Below, one piece after another: positions 15,745 to 22,625 of a stretch of DNA of 64,000 bases. The notes below the pieces were generated by a model. It ran no database searches, was not told the DNA's origin, and worked only from the letters and a program-made list of their open reading frames with translations. The stretch's first letter is position 1; each line of letters opens with the position of its first letter. Source of the stretch: Modestobacter sp. L9-4 (GTDB lineage: Bacteria > Actinomycetota > Actinomycetes > Mycobacteriales > Geodermatophilaceae); the NCBI RefSeq assembly GCF_019112525.1, contig NZ_CP077800.1, positions 2,604,001 through 2,668,000 on the forward strand, given 5' to 3'. The position numbers and the translations under genes are program-made.

Positions 15745-16289
15745 CGGCCGACCTTCTTGACCTGCTTGCTGGCCTTCTTCTGTGCCTTGGCGGCCTTCTT
15801 GGAGGCCTTGGTGTAGCTGGCCTCGGCGGCAGCGGCGGCGGCGCTGGCGCTGCGGCGGGCCCACCAGCCGACCGACGGCTTGCCCTCGGTGTCGACGGCG
15901 GCGAGCAGCAGGCCACCGAGCATCGAGGTGTTCTTCAGGAAGTTGCTGGTCTGCCCGAAGCGCTCCTTGGGGTCCGTGTGCTCCCAGAAGCGGTGACCGG
16001 CCAGCGTGGTGGGGACCAGCGAGGTGGCCAGCACGAGGGCGGAGAAGCGCGGGAAGCGGCCCAGCGCGAACAGGGAGCCGGCGCCGACCTGGGCGGCGGC
16101 GTTGATCTTCACCCACTGCTCGACATCGTGGGAGACCTGGACGGGAAGCTGCTTGTCGGCGATCTCGGTGAGCTGCTCGACGATCGGGGCAGCACCCGGC
16201 ACCCGGCTCTGCGGGTGACGGAGGGTGTCGATGCCCCCGTAGAGGAACGTGCCGGCGATCAAGGGCCGGGCGATCCGGCGGACCAACAT
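15741..16289 (-). CDS. DoxX family membrane protein
   Basis: 182 residues. The N terminus RRIARPLIAGTFLYGGIDTLRHP is the first helix of the DoxX family; three more hydrophobic segments follow, then a Lys/Ala-rich cytoplasmic tail (SKKAAKAQKKASKQVKKV) that could contact nucleic acid or anionic lipid. The ATG at 16289 has AGAGG eight bases before it; an in-frame ATG six codons upstream lacks a site. Members act in membrane redox or stress functions, with no fixed reaction. It overlaps the PHP gene by 4 bp. Confidence 0.85.
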   Translation of the reverse strand: MLVRRIARPLIAGTFLYGGIDTLRHPQSRVPGAAPIVEQLTEIADKQLPVQVSHDVEQWVKINAAAQVGAGSLFALGRFPRFSALVLATSLVPTTLAGHRFWEHTDPKERFGQTSNFLKNTSMLGGLLLAAVDTEGKPSVGWWARRSASAAAAAAEASYTKASKKAAKAQKKASKQVKKVGR

Positions 16290-16400
16290 GGAGGTACCTC
16301 TTCCCATCGGTGACGTCAGCAGTGCGGTGCCCTGGTGAGAGCCGGGGCAACCTCTGCTCAGTGACCGTAGTGAGAAGTGACGATCACCGCCGGGCGAGCC

Positions 16401-16589
16401 TCACGCGGTGCGGCGGTCGTCGATGTCGGGCCCTGTCCGCTGGGCGTCGCGGTCGAGGTCGAGCTGTCGTTCCCGTGCCAGTCGGCGTTGCTCGCCCTGG
16501 TCGGCACGGCGCATGGCAGCACCGATCACGAGGGCGGCGGCCAGGGCGGCAGCGAGCCAGACCCCGGCGATGACCAGCAGGACCGTCAC
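16401..16589 (-). CDS. small single-pass membrane protein
   Basis: 62 residues from a GTG at 16589: one helix (about 3-25, LLVIAGVWLAAALAAALVIG) ending in AAMRRAD and a charged cytoplasmic tail rich in Arg, Asp and Gln. It lies 57 bp downstream of the gene at 16647-16829 in the same direction and shares the layout (W in the helix, Gly, then RxAD). GAGG precedes the start. Function unknown; the pair and the protein at 9270-9548 appear to be members of one family. Confidence 0.55.
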   Translation of the reverse strand: MTVLLVIAGVWLAAALAAALVIGAAMRRADQGEQRRLARERQLDLDRDAQRTGPDIDDRRTA

Positions 16590-16646
16590 GTGGACCTCAT
16601 CGACTCCCGGCGGGAGTTCCTTGAGCCCCTCGGACGGCCCATCTGG

Positions 16647-16829
16647 TCAGTGGCTGACGCGGGCGCTGCTCGCGCCGAGCACGTCGGCGACCGTGAGCTC
16701 GGCCGGGAGGCCGACCAGGTGGTCGGTGTAGGGCGCGTGCTCGTCGGCCTGGCGGATGCCCCGGCCGACCACCAACGCGAGCCCAGCGGAGGCGGTGACC
16801 CAGACAGCGGAGATGACGGCGATGACCAC
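16647..16829 (-). CDS. small single-pass membrane protein
   Basis: 60 residues from a GTG at 16829: one helix (about 2-22, AVISAVWVTASAGLALVVG) followed by RGIRQAD and a short tail. It looks like a diverged copy of the adjacent gene at 16401-16589. No Shine-Dalgarno site is seen. Function unknown. Confidence 0.5.
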   Translation of the reverse strand: MVIAVISAVWVTASAGLALVVGRGIRQADEHAPYTDHLVGLPAELTVADVLGASSARVSH

Positions 16830-16979
16830 GTGTCATGTGTAGTGGTCCAGGGTTGCGCCCAGCTGGACGATCCACCGGCAAGTCCTGCCAAAGTGATGGT
16901 CATCAGCTTGGACCTGGCCGTGGTCACCTCACGGGCCGATCGTCCAGTCGCGACAGTTGTTGCTGGTGTGGCGTCCCGC

Positions 16980-17888
16980 TCAGTCGTAGGGGTTCGTGAG
17001 CACGGACCGCGCCTGGCGGACGGCGAACGTCGTGGGGGCGCCGACCGTCGTGGTCGTGCCCGGGACGTCGACCGCGGCGCCGCCGTCGACGGAGAACGTG
17101 CCGCCCCAGGTGGTGGTGAGGGAGGCGGTGTACGTGCCGGACGCGTAGTCGTGCGTGACCGTCTGGTCCGGGTAGGGCGCCCCGGGGTCGGTGGTGGTCA
17201 GCGTCGTGCCGTCGCCGGTGGTCCAGGTGAAGGACGTCGCCCGGGCGTCGATGGTCACGGCGAAGCCGCGGATGTCGACGGTGAACGTCTGGGTGGTGGG
17301 GCTGTCGGTGAAGAAGATGACCGGCAGACCGACCAGTGCCTCACCGGGCGGCTGCTGACGGGTGGTCAGCTGCGGGAGGGGGAGGGTCTGGAAGTAGCGG
17401 AACACCTCGTCGGGCGACGGCGGCGGGTTGAGATCGGTGATGTCGACACATGAACCTCCCTCATTCATGACCGGTCCGTACGTCTCGCCCACCGGGTCGC
17501 TGGCCAAAGGGGCAAGGTTGACTACCGGTCGCCTGTCCGGCTGTGCGATTCGTTCGCTGATCACAAAGTAGTAGGCAATTAGCCTGTCGGGGACTTGCTC
17601 GCATTCGTAGTCGCCAGGCTCGCAGGCGCCCTGTCGTGGATCGGTGTATTCGCAAGGGGTGACGAGGTTGTAAAGCAATTCGGGGGCGGGGTTGGCGCTT
17701 GCTGCGCGGACGGGGTCGCCCGCTGCACCGCTGAGCGCGCTAACTCGAAGGGCGCCTGGCTGGATGGTCACTGTCGGTGTCGGGTCTTCGCAGACGATGC
17801 CCTCGCACGCGAGGCCGTTAGCTTGGGGCCATAACACGAGTGCGCTGATAGTCAGAGCAGCTGCTGCTGCCCCTTGGGACGCCTTCAC
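16980..17888 (-). CDS. secreted protein with a PKD-like C-terminal domain
   Basis: 302 residues. An N-terminal signal-like segment (about 1-28) is followed by a Cys-containing region (CEGIVCEDP, CEYTDPRQGACEPGDYECE) that may form disulfides, then a PKD-type beta-sandwich near residues 205-275 (TSFTWTTGDGTTLTTTDPG, VTHDYASGTYTASLTTTWGG). Such proteins are often exported and bind surface glycans or proteins. It starts with a GTG overlapping the stop of the upstream lipoprotein gene as GTGA, so the two proteins are made together. The middle of the gene has visibly lower GC and more A/T-ending codons than its neighbours, which suggests recent acquisition. Confidence 0.75.
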   Translation of the reverse strand: MKASQGAAAAALTISALVLWPQANGLACEGIVCEDPTPTVTIQPGALRVSALSGAAGDPVRAASANPAPELLYNLVTPCEYTDPRQGACEPGDYECEQVPDRLIAYYFVISERIAQPDRRPVVNLAPLASDPVGETYGPVMNEGGSCVDITDLNPPPSPDEVFRYFQTLPLPQLTTRQQPPGEALVGLPVIFFTDSPTTQTFTVDIRGFAVTIDARATSFTWTTGDGTTLTTTDPGAPYPDQTVTHDYASGTYTASLTTTWGGTFSVDGGAAVDVPGTTTTVGAPTTFAVRQARSVLTNPYD

Positions 17889-18457
17889 TCAAACGTCAAC
17901 TGAGTCATAAGCCAGGCTTGGGTCGTGTCGTCCCACTGCATGGCCGCCGCCGCGCGCAGTCCAGAGACGGCGGCCTGCCCACGTCCTTCGACCGGCTGGC
18001 CGTCGGGGCCTACTACCTCAACTGCGCTTTGGGCAGCCGAGAAAACAAATTCTGCCGTAGCTGCACGGAGGGCCGGTTGACTGAGTTCGCTGACGGTAAT
18101 GTCGCCACCGCGGTAGTCAAGGCCAGCTGACGCATTCTCATCCGCCCGGGCGGCCAGAAATTCACAGAATGTGCATCCTGTGCTGAGCTGGCGCAATGAT
18201 TCACCACCTGTTGAGCTTTGCCGCGGAATCAGCTCAAGGTAATATGTGAGAGCGGCTGTCGCCGCTTCAGGCGTGCGCTGACGGGCTTCCTTCGGTAATG
18301 GAAAATCAGGCGGACCCAGTGGCTGCAGCGTTTCGCTGGTCGGGGCTGCCGAGGACGTGATCGGCGGCAGGGTCTCGTTCGCCGTCCCGGCGTCGGAGCA
18401 GCCTGCGAGGACCGCCATCCCCACGACCGCAGCAGCAGTCGTCCGCCCCAACCGCAT
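17885..18457 (-). CDS. lipoprotein, DUF6318-like
   Basis: 190 residues with a lipoprotein signal (VVGMAVLAGC, lipobox Cys near residue 20), a Ser/Thr/Pro linker and a domain resembling DUF6318: TPEAATAALTYYLELI, a CTFCEF cysteine pair, and a conserved tail QWDDTTQAWLMTQLTFE. Anchored outside the membrane. It is the first gene of a pair with the PKD-like protein (4-bp overlap). Base composition drops to about 55-60% GC in several 60-bp stretches here (e.g. 18181-18300), unlike the rest of the window. The molecular role is unknown. Confidence 0.75.
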   Translation of the reverse strand: MRLGRTTAAAVVGMAVLAGCSDAGTANETLPPITSSAAPTSETLQPLGPPDFPLPKEARQRTPEAATAALTYYLELIPRQSSTGGESLRQLSTGCTFCEFLAARADENASAGLDYRGGDITVSELSQPALRAATAEFVFSAAQSAVEVVGPDGQPVEGRGQAAVSGLRAAAAMQWDDTTQAWLMTQLTFE

Positions 18458-18543
18458 CCGTCGTCTCCCCGCGCGCGTCCAGAAAGTCCACAGGACCTTA
18501 CGCAGTTGATCAGCTCACCGCGTCGCCCGAAAGCCTGACTGTG

Positions 18544-18587
18544 GACGGTCGAGCCCTGCCCTCGACACGGGGCAGAGCTCGACCGTC
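18544..18587 (-). terminator. hairpin at the end of the PAP2-kinase gene
   Basis: 17-bp arms (18544-18560 and 18571-18587) with 16 of 17 matched. The inner edge overlaps the stop codon of the minus-strand gene. Confidence 0.65.
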
Positions 18588-20016
18588 AGCGCTCGCAGTA
18601 GACGGTCAGCCGCTCGCGCTTGCGGAACAGGAACTCGGTCGCCAGGTCGCCCGTCTCGCCGTCGTAGGCCACCTGCTGCGGCCCGGACAGCGACCGGACC
18701 CGGAGCTCGGGCGTCTGGAAGTGCGCATAGGAGCGGCTGTGCTCGCTCACCCCGAGCAGCGTCGCCAGCACCGCGCGGGTGCGGCCGAAGCGGAGGTCGG
18801 CGCGCAGGTACTGCACGTCCAGCAGTCCGTCCTCCAGGCGCGGTCGCCAGGCCGGGGACAGTCCGCGCGGCACGTAGCAGCCGTTGCCGATGAACAGGAT
18901 CCACGCCGAGATCCGCCGTCCGTCGACCTCCAGCTCCACCGGCGACCCGTGACGCAGCACCTGCGCGGCTGCCACGGTGAGCGCTGCCCACTTGCCCATC
19001 CGCCCGGACAGCGCGTCCCGGCGCTCGACCATCTCCGGGTACGACCCGATCGACGCGGTGTTGAGGAACGGCACCCCGTTGACCTCGGCGACGTCGACCT
19101 GCACCGCCGAGCCGTGCACCACCGCAGCCGCCGCCTCCCGGGGCGTCGCCACCCCGAGGTCGCGGGCGAAGTGGTTGAGCGTCCCGGCCGGCACGACGGC
19201 CAGCGGCAGACCGTGCTCCAGCGCCACCGCGGCGGCGGCCGCCACGCTGCCGTCACCTCCGGCCACGCCCAGCGCCCGCGCCCGGCCCGACCGCGCCGCC
19301 TCGCCCAGCAGCTCGCTCACCCCGGCGTCCTCGGTCAGCTCGAGCACCTCGGCCTTGGGCAGCAGCTCGGCGATGTCCTCGGCGGGGGAGTAGTCGTCCC
19401 GGCCCGACCGCGGGTTCACCGCGATCACCAGCCCCTCGCCTTCGGACAGCGCCGGTGCGTCCCACGCCTGCCACACCCGGGCCGGGTCGGTGGGTCGCAC
19501 CCGCCACCAGTGCTGCGTGGCCGCGGCCACCGCGCCGCCGACGGCCATCCCGGCCAGCACGTCACCGGGGTAGTGCACGCCCACGTGCACCCGGGAGTAC
19601 CCGACGCCCAGCGCCACGGGCGCGATCAGCGCACCCGCGAGCGGGCTCTCCAGGGCGACCCCGGTGGCGAACGCCGCCGCCGACGCCGAGTGCCCGCTGG
19701 GGAAGGACAGCGTGTGTGGTGCCCGCCGCAGCGAACGGTCGGACGCCACGTTCGCCAGGTCCGGCCGCACGCGGCGGAAGACCCGCTTGAGGACGACGTT
19801 GACCAGCGCGCTGGAGAACGCCAGCGACCCCAGGCCGCGGACGGCGCCCCGCCGCTGCTGGCCGCGCCGCAGGCCCAGCAGCACCCCGAGGACAAGCCAG
19901 AGCTTGCCGTGGTCGGCGAAGGTCGACAGTCGGCGCAGCCACCGGTCGACCCGCGTCGTGGGCAGCCGGCCGACGCGGGCGAGCAGGGCGGCGTCCCAGC
20001 GGCGGGGTGAGGGCAT
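18586..20016 (-). CDS. PAP2 phosphatase - diacylglycerol kinase fusion protein
   Basis: 476 residues with two enzyme domains. The first (about 1-170, with several membrane helices) is a type-2 phosphatidic acid phosphatase with the three signature motifs KRVFRRVRP, FPSGHSASA and SRVHVGVHYPGDVLAG. The second (about 190-476) is a diacylglycerol/sphingosine kinase catalytic domain with VNPRSG, GVAGGDGSVAAAA and VPAGTLNHFARDLG. One domain makes a lipid or isoprenoid alcohol by dephosphorylation and the other phosphorylates a lipid, so the protein could cycle lipid phosphate, for example undecaprenyl phosphate or phosphatidate. The fusion is known in actinobacteria. It is followed by a hairpin overlapping its stop. 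Confidence 0.92.
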   Translation of the reverse strand: MPSPRRWDAALLARVGRLPTTRVDRWLRRLSTFADHGKLWLVLGVLLGLRRGQQRRGAVRGLGSLAFSSALVNVVLKRVFRRVRPDLANVASDRSLRRAPHTLSFPSGHSASAAAFATGVALESPLAGALIAPVALGVGYSRVHVGVHYPGDVLAGMAVGGAVAAATQHWWRVRPTDPARVWQAWDAPALSEGEGLVIAVNPRSGRDDYSPAEDIAELLPKAEVLELTEDAGVSELLGEAARSGRARALGVAGGDGSVAAAAAVALEHGLPLAVVPAGTLNHFARDLGVATPREAAAAVVHGSAVQVDVAEVNGVPFLNTASIGSYPEMVERRDALSGRMGKWAALTVAAAQVLRHGSPVELEVDGRRISAWILFIGNGCYVPRGLSPAWRPRLEDGLLDVQYLRADLRFGRTRAVLATLLGVSEHSRSYAHFQTPELRVRSLSGPQQVAYDGETGDLATEFLFRKRERLTVYCER

Positions 20017-20029
20017 GTGCGGACGCTAG

Positions 20030-20069
20030 TGGAGTCCCAGCGCCACGGAATCCGAGCGCTGGGACTCCA
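20030..20069. terminator. perfect 13-bp hairpin after the CGNR gene
   Basis: Arms 20030-20042 and 20057-20069 are perfect inverted repeats (TGGAGTCCCAGCG and its complement) with a 14-base loop. It lies between two minus-strand genes and most likely ends the CGNR transcript. Its arm sequence is shared with the hairpin at 37799-37836. Confidence 0.65.
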
Positions 20070-20082
20070 TGACCCCGAGGGG

Positions 20083-20613
20083 CTATGAGCGCTGGCGGGC
20101 CCGGTAGGCCGCGACGGTCGAGCGGCTGGAGCAGGTGTTGGAGCAGTAGCGGCGGCTGGCGTTGCGCGAGGTGTCGACGTAGACGTTGCCGCAGCCCTCG
20201 GCGGAGCAGACGCCGAGCCGCTGCCAGCCGTGCTGCACGACGACCTGGGAGAGCCCCATCGCCACCGTGGTGGTCAGCTGCTCGACCGCGCCGGCGTCGG
20301 GCCGGGCGTAGTGCAGGTGCAGCTCGCCGTCGTGGTCGGTCGCGTACGGCTTGGGCGAGGCCTGGGCCAGCAGCGCGTTGAGCCGGGTCATCACCTCGGG
20401 CTGGCTGGCGGCCAGGGCGACGTCGCGCACCAGGGACGACGCCTGCTCGACCGCCTCGGCCTCGGGCCCGGTGAGGTCGGTCGCGGTCCCCTCGGTCCAC
20501 CACTCGTGGTGGGCGTCGAGGAACGTGCGCACCCAGGCCGGATCGGCGCGGTCGACGTTGGCAAGGTCGATGGCGAGCTCGACGGCGTTCGACCCGTAGG
20601 TGTCGTAGTCCAT
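20083..20613 (-). CDS. CGNR zinc-finger transcriptional regulator
   Basis: 176 residues. The N-terminal ABATE/DUF1470-type domain (stress-related ligand domain, about 1-125) starts NAVELAIDLANV; the C-terminal CGNR zinc finger contains CSAEGCGNVYVDTSRNASRRYCSNTC, with four cysteines to hold zinc and bind DNA. The ATG at 20613 has GGGAG before it; upstream frame sequence is non-coding. It is divergent from an MFS exporter, with a palindrome in the shared promoter region, so it probably represses or activates that exporter in response to a small molecule (inference). Confidence 0.9.
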   Translation of the reverse strand: MDYDTYGSNAVELAIDLANVDRADPAWVRTFLDAHHEWWTEGTATDLTGPEAEAVEQASSLVRDVALAASQPEVMTRLNALLAQASPKPYATDHDGELHLHYARPDAGAVEQLTTTVAMGLSQVVVQHGWQRLGVCSAEGCGNVYVDTSRNASRRYCSNTCSSRSTVAAYRARQRS

Positions 20614-20615
20614 TT

Positions 20616-20678
20616 GACTCCCTACCTCCGTGCTACCGTCGGGAAGCTGTAGGGGGTCAACGGCTGTTGAGCCCCTAC
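20616..20678. promoter_or_regulatory. likely operator region between the CGNR regulator and the MFS exporter
   Basis: A 30-bp palindrome at 20649-20678 has 13-base arms (GTAGGGGGTCAAC and GTTGAGCCCCTAC, 12 of 13 matched) around GGCT. A third copy of the same half-site, GACTCCCTAC, lies at 20616-20625 next to the regulator start. Three copies of a GASYCCCTAC-like box in 63 bp of a divergent promoter strongly suggest a binding site; the CGNR protein is the obvious candidate, which is inference. Confidence 0.65.
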
Positions 20679-20715
20679 GATTCCCCGTCTCGACCGTGCT
20701 GAAGTGAGTCTGTCC

Positions 20716-21924
20716 ATGCGTTCCTACCTCGCCGTGTGGCGGCTGCCGTCCGCCCCGGTGCTGCTGCTGTCCGCGTTCGCCGGCCGGCTGCCCTCGGCCA
20801 TGGTGCCCCTGGCGCTGCTGCTCATGGTGCAGGAACAGACCGGCTCCTACGCGATCGCCGGCGGGATCTCCGCCACCTTCGGCATCGCCACCGCGATGGT
20901 CGCCCCGGTGCTCGGCCGGCTCGCCGACCGGCGCAGCCCGCGCCCAGTGCTCCTGCTGCAGGCGCTGGCCTACCCGCTGCTGCTGGCCACCGTCGCGGTC
21001 GTCGTCCTCCGCGGTGCCCCGGTCCCGGCGATGTTCGCCGCGGCCGCCGCCGTGGGCGCGAGCACCCCGCTGGTGTCGGGCACCGTGCGCGCGCTCTGGT
21101 CGCGGGTCGACCCGCAGGTGCGGCCCACCGCCTACGCCCTCGACGCCACGCTCACCGAGCTGGTCTTCGTCGCCGGCCCGACCCTCGTGGCCACGCTGAC
21201 CTTCCTGATCAGCCCGGCCGTCGCGCTGGCCGTCGCCGGCGTGCTCGGCATCGCCGGTGCACTCGGCATCGCGACCAGTGCGCCGATGCGGGCCTGGCGA
21301 CCGGTGGTCGCCCCCCGCCGCCGGCTCTTCGAGACCGTCACCACGCCCGGCATGCCGCGCGTCCTGCTCAGCGGGACGGCGCTGATGCTCGCCGTCGGTG
21401 GCCTCGAGGTCGCCGTCCCGGCGTTCGCCGACGAGGCCGGGTCGCCGGGCATCTCCGGGCTGCTGCTGGCCGTCTGGGCGCTGGGGTCGACCTTCGGTGG
21501 CCTGTGGTTCGGTGCCCGCGTGCTCAGCGCCTCGCTCCCGCGCCAGTACCGCTGGGGCCTGCTCGGCGTCACCATCGGTCTCGCGCCGCTGGCCGCGGTC
21601 TCCAGCCCGTGGGTGCTGGGCGCGCTGCTGTTCCTCGGCGGCACGGCGATCGCCCCGACGCTGACCGTGCAGAGCTCGCTGGTCGGCTCCATCGCGCCGG
21701 CGTCGGCGGTCACCGAGGCGTTCACCTGGCTGTCGACGGTCGCCTTCGGCGCCTCGGCGGTGGGTGCCGCGGTGGGTGGCTCGCTCATCGAGGGCCGGGC
21801 CGGCGTCGGCGGTGCGCTGGTGATGGCCACCGGTGCCGCGGCCCTCGCCGTCGCGGTGACGCTGCTGCCCGGGCGCCGTCCGGCCGTGTCGACCGCACCC
21901 CGCCGGGACGTCGTCCACGCCTGA
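20716..21924 (+). CDS. MFS transporter
   Basis: About 402 residues and 12 hydrophobic helices. The loop after helix 2 has GRLADRRSPRPVLL, the typical MFS G-x-x-x-D-R motif, and the sequence is closest to small drug/metabolite exporters. I prefer the ATG at 20716; a GTG at 20704 in the same frame is the alternative. It is divergent from the CGNR regulator and probably controlled by it through the palindrome at 20649-20678. The substrate is unknown. A tRNA pair follows downstream. Confidence 0.88.
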   Translation: MRSYLAVWRLPSAPVLLLSAFAGRLPSAMVPLALLLMVQEQTGSYAIAGGISATFGIATAMVAPVLGRLADRRSPRPVLLLQALAYPLLLATVAVVVLRGAPVPAMFAAAAAVGASTPLVSGTVRALWSRVDPQVRPTAYALDATLTELVFVAGPTLVATLTFLISPAVALAVAGVLGIAGALGIATSAPMRAWRPVVAPRRRLFETVTTPGMPRVLLSGTALMLAVGGLEVAVPAFADEAGSPGISGLLLAVWALGSTFGGLWFGARVLSASLPRQYRWGLLGVTIGLAPLAAVSSPWVLGALLFLGGTAIAPTLTVQSSLVGSIAPASAVTEAFTWLSTVAFGASAVGAAVGGSLIEGRAGVGGALVMATGAAALAVAVTLLPGRRPAVSTAPRRDVVHA

Positions 21925-21981
21925 TCCGGCGCTCCGGCGCCCGGGTGGACCCCCCCGTGGAACCCGGGCGCTGGGCGCTGG

Positions 21982-21987
21982 TAGTCT
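21982..21987 (+). promoter_or_regulatory. -10 box for tRNA-Ser(GCU)
   Basis: TAGTCT followed by a pyrimidine run stands 35 bases before the tRNA. The same TAGTCT precedes tRNA-Ser(CGA) at 43074-43079. Confidence 0.45.
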
Positions 21988-22022
21988 TTCTCCTCGGTGG
22001 TTCCGGGGAGACTCGGGCCCCG

Positions 22023-22107
22023 GGAGGCTTCGCCTAGTGGCCTATGGCGCCGCACTGCTAATGCGGTTTGGGTAAAACCATCCCGGGTTCAAATCCCGGA
22101 GCCTCCG
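22023..22107 (+). tRNA. tRNA-Ser(GCU)
   Basis: 85 bases (no encoded CCA). Acceptor GGAGGCT pairs with AGCCTCC; the anticodon loop CTGCTAA carries GCT; a long variable arm (GGGTAAAACC) marks a class II serine tRNA; the T arm is CCGGGTTCAAATCCCGG. It shares its D-arm half with tRNA-Ser(GGA) at 46058. Confidence 0.93.
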
Positions 22108-22123
22108 CGCAACAACTGAACAC

Positions 22124-22196
22124 GCACCCGTAGCTCAACGGATAGAGCATCTGACTACGGATCAGAAGGTTAGGGGTTCGAGTCCCTTCGGGTGCA
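22124..22196 (+). tRNA. tRNA-Arg(ACG)
   Basis: 73 bases. Acceptor GCACCCG pairs with CGGGTGC; the anticodon loop CTACGGA carries ACG; the T loop TTCGAGT is standard. The A34 of this tRNA is the substrate of TadA, encoded at 42618-43076. It is 16 bp after tRNA-Ser(GCU) and is followed by a strong terminator. Confidence 0.95.
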
Positions 22197-22212
22197 CGTC
22201 TGGTTGAGACAG

Positions 22213-22253
22213 CGAACGGCCCCGTTCCTCTTCGTGAGGAGCGGGGCCGTTCG
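22213..22253 (+). terminator. terminator of the tRNA pair
   Basis: 18-bp stem (22213-22230 with 22236-22253, one G-U pair) and TTCGT loop, followed by TGTTGTC. Confidence 0.8.
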
Positions 22254-22258
22254 TGTTG

Positions 22259-22537
22259 TCAGCGGCGGAAGCCGGCCACCTGGACGTCGCCGGCCGGGAA
22301 TCGGGCCGCGGTGGTCTCGATCGAGGCCAGCGTCGCGGCGGCGCGGGAGCACGGGAAGCCCCAGCGCTCCTGCACCCGGCGGCTGGCCTCGCCCATCGCC
22401 TCGCGGGTGAGGGCCACGAACTCGCCCACCGGGTAGACGCCGCCGGCGGCGAACACGTCCTCGACCACGGTCGAGGGGGAGTAGACCCACTGCTGCGAGC
22501 CGTCGGGCCACCGGACGTCGAACTCCACCTCGGGCAT
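22259..22537 (-). CDS. MSMEG_0570 family nitrogen starvation response protein
   Basis: 92 residues, the family length. The start MPEVEFDVRWPDGSQQWVYS, the VVEDVFAAGGVYPVGEFV segment, the ERWGFPCSRAAATLA core and the AARF ending fit this small family, named for a Mycolicibacterium smegmatis protein induced in nitrogen starvation. Elsewhere it sits in a conserved group with a nitrilase, a radical-SAM enzyme and others; none of those is present here, so this is an isolated copy. Cytosolic, no known activity. Confidence 0.75.
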   Translation of the reverse strand: MPEVEFDVRWPDGSQQWVYSPSTVVEDVFAAGGVYPVGEFVALTREAMGEASRRVQERWGFPCSRAAATLASIETTAARFPAGDVQVAGFRR

Positions 22538-22560
22538 GCGCCCAGTGTGCGACAGGCGGA

Positions 22561-22594
22561 CGGCCCCGCTCCCCAGGACAGGGGAGCGGGGCCG
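22561..22594 (-). terminator. terminator of the discoidin/beta-helix gene
   Basis: Perfect 14-bp stem (22561-22574 with 22581-22594) and AGGACA loop just after the stop at 22626 (minus strand). Confidence 0.75.
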
Positions 22595-22625
22595 CCGGTG
22601 GTGCGTGCGCCCAGGTCAGGTCAGG

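Noticed and set aside
20614-21918. N-terminal extension of the CGNR frame on the minus strand
   Set aside because: It is antisense to the MFS gene and of low complexity; the regulator starts at the ATG at 20613 with its own ribosome site.
22023-22196. tRNA pair as an integration site of a mobile element
   Set aside because: No integrase, no repeat of the tRNA 3' end and no composition change in the flanking genes.
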